From assembly GCA_023014365.1 (NCBI GenBank), contig JAEBUN010000034.1, forward strand, positions 248,001 through 312,000: DNA of 64,000 bases, in the 5' to 3' direction. Under the pieces are notes generated by a model. The model did not search any database and was not told the DNA's origin. It was given only the letters and a program-made list of their open reading frames with translations. The first letter of the stretch is position 1, and every line of letters begins with the position of its first letter. Both the position numbers and the translations under genes were made by a program. Positions 56,893 to 64,000 of the stretch are shown one piece after another. The DNA is from Lepiota brunneoincarnata. Taxonomy: Eukaryota > Basidiomycota > Agaricomycetes > Agaricales > Agaricaceae.

Positions 56893-58632
56893 CTATTCCT
56901 CATCATCGTATTCCTCATCAGTGTCGTCATGAAGGTACTGCACCAATTGCCCATTCTTGGAAACCTCCAGCTTGCACCCTTTCTCAGTCATCTGTCGCAT
57001 CCGCATCCTATCGTCAAGTGTCCAGTCAAAGAAGTTGCTCCTTGCCACATTCAACTTGAAATCAGTTTGAAATAGCCCCATCCGCTCTTCTACCATGCGC
57101 AAAAATGCCCCCCGAGTTCTATCATCAATTGCGTCATCCTCTTCATCCTCGTCATCCTCTTCATACTCGCCACCCTCATCTGCTTCGTCCCGAGTCGATT
57201 CAAACTGCCCTGAATCCAAACAACCAACAATAGAAATCTCCTTCAAAGCAGGAACCTCCACCGTCGCAGCGCCAAGCACCCCTCTCTTGTTCGGAGTGAG
57301 TATATCAAACACTCTGGCAAGCTTGCACAGTGGCCATTCGGAGAAGGTAAGTTTACGGACGTTGGACAGGTGCCTCCAAAACCACCTGTAACAAGTAACG
57401 CGATTGCTTGCTATTCCGATAAATTCGAACTCGACTACTGTTGATGGTAGTTGATTGAGAAAATCCGTCAACCGTGTACCACCCCATTCTTGATTTCGAC
57501 ATGGGAGCCCCTCATTCCACGCGAGAACACGCAGCGCTGGTGTTTGAATGCGATTCATGAGCGACGCATGAAATAGGGTCTCGTCTGGGTGAAATAGCTC
57601 GCCACATGCCCATTCCAGAACTTCGAGTTTGGGTAGGACATACTTGTCCAGTTTTGGAATCCTAGGGGCGTGTCTCCAGTAATAACTGTCTTTCCTCGCA
57701 CGAAACTCGACAACGTTCCGGCACCTGATCAAGACTTCCAAGCAGACTATGATAGGGACAGCGAATAGATTCACCACCGTCAGATTATCCACCCATAAAG
57801 AATTATCCAGTTTGGGCATTGCGAGGAAATTGTCACCGAGAAGGTGGCTAAAACAGGGCAAGCAGTTGCGGGTGCATAAGGATGCCCCGCATTCCTCGTC
57901 GACCTCTCCGCAACCGTAAGGGTACCCAACATGCAGCTCCTCGAGCCTCGGAAAATCCTTAATTCCGAGGGGCGACAATGCGGGGGGGATCGTACTTAGC
58001 CTCAACACCTTCATCCGCAGCGCATTTTCGGGTTTGATGAGGATATGATGGAATGGTCGGAGAAGATTGAAGTCAGCTGGATCGCAATGCCTTCCACCGG
58101 CAAATGTGACACCCACGGGCAACTTTCGTTCGTTCAGGCTGAGCTCGAGTGAGAAGGAGAGGCCCTTGGTGTTTGCCAAGTGTGAACGTAGGAGTACGAC
58201 TTTGGACGCGACACTTTTCTCGTCCGGGATGTCGAGGACGAGGGACGTCCAAAGCTGGGGTGTGGTTTGGACAACGTGGCGCCATACGGTACAGACAGAA
58301 CTAAGAAGCACGGGGATGTGGGTGCCCTTCGCCGGGCCCTGGTGACAGGTACCCTTCTGGTAGAAACGAAGGCTGCGCGAACTGATGTCAATTGGTGGAG
58401 CGGCGTGCTGGAAAATGAGGGAGAGGGTTTCAAGGGGAAGGTTGCGCGTGGGTGAGCGGAGATAGTTGAGTCGTCGTAGGAGTGAAAAGCGTTCTTGTGT
58501 GAGTTTGGTTATGAGATTTTCGAGGCGCACGACTTCTTGTTGGATGGAAGCAGCGTCGTCTTGTGATGATAGTGAGTGAACGGAAGATGTTTTTGCTGAT
58601 TTTTTGTGGCCGCAGTGAGGACAGGAAGACAT
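56893..58632 (-). CDS. F-box-like protein, long subfamily, intact
   Basis: 579 residues in one exon, the best-preserved family member here. It starts MSSCPHCGHKKSAKTSS, a Cys-pair motif that may bind metal, followed by a coiled coil (SIQQEVVRLENLITKLTQER) and F-box-like LPLETLSLIFQHAAPPIDI. Then come SSVCTVWRHVVQTTPQLW, an LRR-like body (FPRLEELHVGYP, LPKLEVLEWACG, LSNVRKLTFSEW), an acidic EEDDEDEEDD stretch and the conserved end FDWTLDDRMRMRQMTEKGCK. The ligase role is inferred. The gene is tandem with the paralogue at 54838 and a reference for judging frameshifts in the other copies. Confidence 0.85.
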   Translation of the reverse strand: MSSCPHCGHKKSAKTSSVHSLSSQDDAASIQQEVVRLENLITKLTQERFSLLRRLNYLRSPTRNLPLETLSLIFQHAAPPIDISSRSLRFYQKGTCHQGPAKGTHIPVLLSSVCTVWRHVVQTTPQLWTSLVLDIPDEKSVASKVVLLRSHLANTKGLSFSLELSLNERKLPVGVTFAGGRHCDPADFNLLRPFHHILIKPENALRMKVLRLSTIPPALSPLGIKDFPRLEELHVGYPYGCGEVDEECGASLCTRNCLPCFSHLLGDNFLAMPKLDNSLWVDNLTVVNLFAVPIIVCLEVLIRCRNVVEFRARKDSYYWRHAPRIPKLDKYVLPKLEVLEWACGELFHPDETLFHASLMNRIQTPALRVLAWNEGLPCRNQEWGGTRLTDFLNQLPSTVVEFEFIGIASNRVTCYRWFWRHLSNVRKLTFSEWPLCKLARVFDILTPNKRGVLGAATVEVPALKEISIVGCLDSGQFESTRDEADEGGEYEEDDEDEEDDAIDDRTRGAFLRMVEERMGLFQTDFKLNVARSNFFDWTLDDRMRMRQMTEKGCKLEVSKNGQLVQYLHDDTDEEYDDEE

Positions 58633-59118
58633 GATTATGGATGTTTGCAGGCTCGGAGGGGTTGTTGAGCCAAGTCACGGCATGGGTTGATGCACTGAGT
58701 GAGCCGATAAATTTAAAGTTCGTGACCGCTGAGGCCCACGAGACGATGTCTGATTTGAGCTCGCTGTAACATATCTGCAGACTACTCACTTGGGGTCTAC
58801 CGTGGACGAGGTCTGGGGCTTCAGGAATGCTCCTAGCTACTTAAACATAGGTAAATATCCAAAGTACGCAGGCTCATCATAACCGGTCCATGACCTGGGC
58901 ATCAATTCAAAAACGCGGGCCAGCCGAGAGGGGGCAAAGCCCCGAACATGTTTGTCAACGCCCTTGACTCTTTCGTGTGTTCCCGCCGGAAAAAGTTGAG
59001 CAAAAAAAAAAAAGAAGGCTGGGGAGGGTGCAATATGCTCATACAAGATATTTGAACTGCTAAGATCCAAAGTCTTAAAACAAACCCGAGTTCCAAAAGT
59101 GTGGCTCCTCTCATCACT
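58633..59118. other. Intergenic between F-box and dioxygenase genes
   Basis: Upstream region of the F-box gene and 3' flank of the dioxygenase gene. It includes an A-run at about 59002-59013. No gene was seen. Confidence 0.4.
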
Positions 59119-60533
59119 TTAACCCTTCCAGAAATTATCATACGAAGCGCTTGCATTGACGCCCTGCCAATATCCCGTCAAGGTCCCGTTCTCGGAAAGG
59201 AAATTAGAATGATTCACCATGGTGATATACCCAATCAATCCCTGGCTAATCACGCCTCCCAGCAAGTGCAACTTGAATACTGGGTTGTATTTTCCTTCAG
59301 GGCCAATCGAGTCTTCGAAAATGTTGAGCGAATCGCGCCAATTCCTAGTACGACCATAGGTGTCTGCGATAGGGTTCATGGAATAAGGATGCATCTAGAC
59401 CGCGCATGAGCAGGAGGAAAGATAATGCGCAATGCAAGAATAGCTTCAGGGACACGGGATCAAACTTACTTTGTCCATCACAAGGCTAATTTCGTCATCA
59501 AAGAAGAACTGACCGACATGAGATAGTCGTGTTCCAGTGAATGTTCCGTTTGGGTGGGGAGTCCATTCCGGGAATACTTTGGTGTGAATGTGGGTAGCAC
59601 GACCCGTGTAATATCCTGGGAATATCGCTGTAGAGGAAAAATTAGCGTCTGTACAGGATTATTGCTGCAGGGGATGACACACTAGTAAATTGTGCAACAC
59701 CATTTTCATCTGTGGGCCACGCCCCGCGCAACCAAGTCTCTTCCTGAATTGTGCGAGGATAGGGCGGCAGCAGACCTGCGCGTTTACCGCCGACCTGAGG
59801 TTTAGTGTTGATGTGTTCGGGACGGGGAGCGGGATGACCTATACAACATCTATCAGATTAGATACAAAATGGTTTGGAGGAGAATGCGGACCGGCATAAA
59901 AACCAGTGGCATTAGCTTGCCAAATATCGACCAGGACGTTTGGCAGAGGCTGGCAAGTGTTTACATCGATCACTCCAATATCCAGGAGCTACGGCATTAC
60001 CATTAGCCTTCCCTAGCCTTGAGAATCGATGGCAAGGACGCACCAACAATAACCCATCCTGATACTCTGCGATATTCTGCCGTATCAGATGACCCTCCTG
60101 ATGGTAATAGGGACCCTCGGTGACCTCGGGGGCGAGGACGCAAGTGTTGTTCTGGATACGTGTAGTGGAGATAGGCGTGCAACCCATAAGTGCCTGCTCA
60201 GTGTCGTCCGAAGCCGGCAGGCCTTCGAGCTCGTCGTCGTAGACGTCACTGTTGAAGAGCTCCTGGTAACCAGGAAGCTCCGGCCGGCCAGCTAGGACCT
60301 TGCGTGCCCATGAACGCTTTCGCGCAGCAGTAAATCGCTCTACAGCAGGTGCGCACTGCATACCTTTGGTTAGCCTTTGTATCGGACACAGGAGAGTAAA
60401 TACGAACATGATACGCGGCAGCTTGCAGTGCTCTCTGTACCTCAATCTCCTCCGGAGTCTTGGGCTCCTTGTGGGCGGAGACGACGACGACAAGCAGAGG
60501 TAGTGATGCGAGGACAGTGGAGAAGAGTCGCAT
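59119..60533 (-). CDS. Secreted intradiol ring-cleavage dioxygenase
   Basis: Non-haem Fe(III) enzyme that opens catechol-type rings between the hydroxyls. Six exons on the minus strand: 60533-60408, 60355-60044, 59988-59892, 59838-59683, 59627-59470 and 59394-59119. They sum to 1125 nt (374 residues), all with GT..AG introns of 52-75 bp. The N-terminus MRLFSTVLASLPLLVVVVSA is a signal peptide. VTEGPYYHQEGHLIRQNI supplies one Tyr ligand region, GVIDVNTCQPLPNVLVDIW is the core beta strand, and GYYTGRATHIHTKV carries the second Tyr, the Arg and both His ligands (about residues 235-243). The export signal marks the extracellular fungal subgroup rather than the cytosolic one. It is divergent from a muconate-cyclase-like gene. 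Confidence 0.9.
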
Positions 60534-60626
60534 TGGGTGTGGAGAGAAGAGCCGAGAACAGGGAGACTATATAAACAATGTACACATCGGAGTTCCGGCC
60601 GGAAGAACGATAATCCACTCTTCCCA
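60534..60626. promoter_or_regulatory. 93-bp bidirectional promoter
   Basis: The only sequence between the two divergent start codons. It contains TATATAAAC at 60568-60576, whose TATATA core can read either way. No other conserved element was recognised. Confidence 0.6.
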
Positions 60627-62126
60627 ATGGACAACTCGTCTGTGCTCTACCACTTTCTTTCAGGCTCATTCCGTTCTCTGTCACTCTATCTGCTCGCTTT
60701 CTCGCCCGTTCACCGCACCATTACCCATGTGCAGACCATTCCAGCCCTTGGCCCACATCAGTACATCGTAGCAAACCAGCGCAAAGATCGTATATTCACC
60801 ACCAGCTGGGCTCAGCCGCCCTCTCTTTCTAGCTGGGTTGTAGATCATGGAGAGTCTTGGCGCGTCTCTCATCTCAATACTGTCCCCATAAGTATGTCGT
60901 CCTTGCGTGAGCGCCTATCATATGTTAACAAGTTGCCAGCTGCCACCTCGTCCTACATCGACATCCCGCCCCCGTTCACCCATGTCTACTCTGTCGGGGG
61001 TCCGACCGGCGAGGTTCATCTCGTAGACCCGCACACAGGCGGGTTCGGCGCGAAATCTCAGGAGATTCTGTTTATCCCAAAGGACCAGCTCCCTCAGGCT
61101 GACAAAACTCGGGTTGCTTTGGTATGTTAGAATATATGTATCATCGGCACCTCCCTCAATCCAATTCATAGCGTTATGGATCCCATGGCATCGAATCGAC
61201 CTCTACCCCCTCCTACTCCCTCACCCTTGTCCCTATCCTAGGCACAAACACCATCGAAATCTACACACGCGACTCCACTTCGGGCAACCTGACTCACCTC
61301 TCCTCATCTCCTTCTCCACGCGGACCAGATGCCCACGATGGTCCACGGCACGTCAAAATCCACCCAAACGGGAAAATACTTTATTGTGTCACCGAACACT
61401 GTACGTCCTCATCGATGTCCGCCATATCTTTGACTAATTCTTCGAGAAGCCAACCTTGTGGATCTCTACGAAATCACACCCCCAACACTCACTCACATCA
61501 CATCTCGCTCCCTCCTCCCTACTAATCTACAAACGCCATCCCAACAATTCCGCGGCGACACACTCCTCCTCACCCCGTCCACACCCTCTCATCCGACCCC
61601 CTATGCCCTCGTCACTACCACCCGCGGATCTACACCTTCCACACGCGGTTGGCTTTCCATTTTCGCGCTCGATGAGAATGGGTATTTCCTGCCGGAAGAG
61701 CAGGTCGGCGGTCATATGACTAAGACGGTTATTCGGCATGAGACAGCCACTTCAGGAGGGAAAGCCAATGCTATCGATTTGCTACCGAGGTACAAGCTTC
61801 TTCCTCCTCCCGGCGATGGAGGTAGTGATTCCATTCACATGCAAGCTCAAGTCTACCTCGGTTATCCCTCCTCAAACAATACGAGCGGAACCGAAGCTGG
61901 ACTGGATGAACAAGGTCTATGGATACTTCTTACAGACGATGATGAGACGACTGCAGCATCCTCTGATGCCCCGACAGGAGGCGCCAAAGTCTTGGAATGG
62001 GATGGGTGGGAAGAGGAGGGAGTTCGTCTTGTAGCTCAGTGGCCCGAGCCGTCTGAGAGTGTGTTAGAGCACGGAAGGGAGGGAGAGCGAATGGTGGGTG
62101 GGAGTCATGCGATATGGCTGGTATAA
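60627..62126 (+). CDS. Carboxy-cis,cis-muconate cyclase-like (7-bladed propeller)
   Basis: Lactonase/3-carboxymuconate cyclase family, which converts 3-carboxy-cis,cis-muconate to the lactone in the fungal protocatechuate branch. Four exons: 60627-60891, 60940-61121, 61172-61400 and 61450-62126. They sum to 1353 nt (450 residues), with introns of 48-50 bp. Recognisable strings are VHTVYSVGGPTGEVHLVDP-type propeller strands (FTHVYSVGGPTGEVHLVDPH), RYGSHGIES after the second intron, and DGPRHVKIHPNGKILYCVTE, the signature of the family. Splicing the first intron restores VPITATSSYI. There is no signal peptide. The divergent dioxygenase suggests shared control in aromatic breakdown, although one partner is exported and the other is probably cytosolic. 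Confidence 0.88.
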
Positions 62127-63174
62127 GTTTACATGTCAATGACTGCGTGTCCTCTGTTGTAACAAATATGCTGCCAGTATACAAAATATAAGTTCTATAG
62201 GTATGGATCATAAAATTGATTGCGAGCATATTCAGGTTTTTGACAGTGGCACGAAGTATTCAGGAAACAAGGATCGCAACTGAAATTATGGAGTTAAGTC
62301 CAATTACCCCCGCCAGGAACGGAGGCTACCAAAGACGTCGATCAGTAACCGGTTGGGGAATGATGTGACCAGCTTTTCCTAGCCCCCCTTCCGTGCGTTT
62401 TGTGGACACACCCCACAAGAACAGAGGATGGTGAACAGCGCATAGAGTTCGACCATGGTGTGAGCTCCGTGTCAGGCCACCTCTCTGAGTGCCCCAATGG
62501 CTCGCAATGGTGTGGCTTTGTTTCAATTTGGGGCAAGGAGTCGCCCTTAGAGCTTGGGTAAGCTGTCTGTCTGTTTCCCGATATTTTTTCATGATACATT
62601 AAATGCACATCATGGCTTTGATCCGCTGTCCTCTATGACATTATGCCGCATACATCTCATCTATCTTATGTCAAATACCATCACCGATTTACCGGAATCT
62701 GCTAGCCCGGTCAGCTCAGGGGTAATCCAAGCTTGGAGACCGCCACTTCTGCACCCGCGTCTGTAAATAGGCATCACGGACTGGAATAGCCTTGAGCCCT
62801 CGAAAATGGCTGCTACTTGGATATCCCTCCTACCTGTATCTTTTGATTTAACGATGAAGTAGCTGATCACTCGTGCCCCAGTTCTTCCACAACTTGACCT
62901 GCAGTGATGAACATGAACTCGCAAGGGGAGGAGGGGTAATGACGTCGCTGTTGTACTGTAAAGCCATCCTTCCGTAGCTCTGACGGGGTCCCGACGTCAT
63001 GAGGGGAACTCACCCGTCTGCCGGGCGTCTCGTATTGAAGCAAGAGGTTCAGGAAACAACCCTTGCTCTTTCGCTATGTGCGAGTCGGAGCTGCTATCCC
63101 ATCTTTCAATAATGATGCCTTTTGTAGTTTCCTATTGCCTACTTCCTGAAGAGCTGACTCAAAACGGCTTTTTG
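62127..63174. other. Intergenic, nothing recognised
   Basis: Only short frames. Minus frames at 62326-62608 overlap each other and lack protein character. No RNA gene was identified. Confidence 0.4.
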
Positions 63175-63229
63175 CAGAGGATGACCATAGGAGGTAGTTC
63201 ATAATGAACTGAGAAACGAGCGCACCCCC

Positions 63230-63575
63230 TCGCTCGTGCGCTGTGAGGGGTCCAGATAAAGTAAGATATGAAGGATAAATTGCAAGTGATGTAGAATGAT
63301 AGGACTCGATGCTGTGTAGGCTGAGAGAGGGGGTTAGGGATTTCCTCAAGCCCCATTAACCCTGGGTGGTGAGGCCAAGGAGGAAGCGCGGTTGGGTCAC
63401 CCGGAGCCCTGCATTTGTATCAAGTCCAGTGGTGGGGGAGCGTAAAAAAGGTATGGGTGGATGGGTTTTGGAAAGGATGCTAGATACTGCGTGGTATGCG
63501 CGTGAAATTGAAGGCTGGCGAGCTAGGGAGCCTGAGGGTATGTACGAAGGTAAAGATACTACATAGAAGTGATGC
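63230..63575 (-). mobile_element. Short DIRS-like derivative, third copy
   Basis: In reverse, it carries the same landmarks as the copy at 54.1 kb: CTCGCCAGCCTTCAATTTC, ACCACGCAGTATCTAGCATC, CCTTGGCCTCACCACCCAGG, and an end near CCCCTCACAGCGCA (63235-63248). The two small copies are closer to each other than to the copy at 14.2 kb. Confidence 0.6.
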
Positions 63576-64000
63576 GGCGACTAAGGCTTATTGACGGATC
63601 CCATCAAATCAAACTTGGTGCTACAGCACAGTATGTCGCTAGGGATGAATAGTGAACCGTCGTATTGATCCGACGTTGCTAGCTACGATCTGTGCAGGTT
63701 CACCAAAACCATTAATTGTCATCCACATTCCTAAAATATATCCCATCATCAAGAGCGTGTCAGTATTTCAGTAGAAAATGTGGACTCCTGGCTGCATCGT
63801 TTCCTCATTACTCGCTATTTAGACATGATTGAGCTCGAGCTCATTCTCGTGACGTGCACCGGTCCCGCCTGAATGGATACGTCCATCGTACATCCATTGG
63901 TCTCCGGAATAACTTTCATTCAAAGTCAAACCTATTTAAACTGACTAGCTGCTGCGCTGACTCTGGTGTCATTTGTGATTCATTTTGTCTAACACCCCGG
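63576..64000. other. Intergenic, nothing recognised
   Basis: No gene or repeat was recognised up to the window edge. Confidence 0.4.

Overview
This window comes from a filamentous fungus, most likely an Agaricomycete (mushroom-forming basidiomycete). The evidence is short introns of about 45-65 bp with GT..AG ends, an expanded F-box-like/LRR gene family, fungal class-A (FuA-type) glutathione S-transferases, a DUF6533-type membrane protein, a STAND/NACHT NTPase with the N-terminal motif common in these fungi, and chromodomain Ty3/gypsy and DIRS-like retrotransposons. There is no operon structure, and I recognised no tRNA, rRNA or CRISPR array.

Left arm, 1-20 kb: an F-box/LRR gene (500-1748, -), a 125-bp MITE-like foldback, a MACPF-domain gene (4171-5905, +), a DUF6533-like membrane protein gene (6228-8233, -), a weak LRR relic, two tandem GST paralogues (11806-12599 and 12979-13790, +) that each carry a single-base frameshift, two decayed F-box copies (14671-16804, -), and a 24/120-bp minisatellite (18157-18825) followed by a 96-bp duplication.

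Centre, 20-49 kb, is almost wholly transposable elements. A hAT DNA transposon (20265-24829) has its terminal inverted repeats, an 8-bp target duplication and an internal minisatellite. A DIRS/Ngaro-type tyrosine-recombinase retrotransposon on the minus strand is split into three pieces (48681-46209, 37716-35430 and 25700-25258). A solo LTR of element A (698 bp, TSD TGAGT) split its reverse transcriptase. A complete Ty3/gypsy chromovirus B (37780-45568, TSD GTACA) then inserted into that solo LTR. A complete related chromovirus A (25701-33942) interrupts the tyrosine recombinase but lacks a matching target duplication. Element B carries a three-exon antisense gene for a coiled-coil, Zn2Cys6-like protein. 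Element A carries a sense third ORF that runs into the U3 of its 3' LTR. Both elements carry an internal copy of their own polypurine tract within or just before the integrase region.

Right arm, 49-64 kb: a NACHT NTPase gene (50683-53262, +), two long F-box genes (54838-58632, -), and a divergent pair: a secreted intradiol ring-cleavage dioxygenase (59119-60533, -) and a carboxymuconate-cyclase-like beta-propeller protein (60627-62126, +). The pair shares a 93-bp intergenic promoter, and both members belong to families used in aromatic ring catabolism. Short derivatives of the DIRS-like element lie at 14.2, 54.1 and 63.2 kb.

Seven single-base frameshifts in the GST and F-box genes are all +1 insertions relative to intact paralogues. 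Assembly errors are therefore as likely as genuine decay for those genes.
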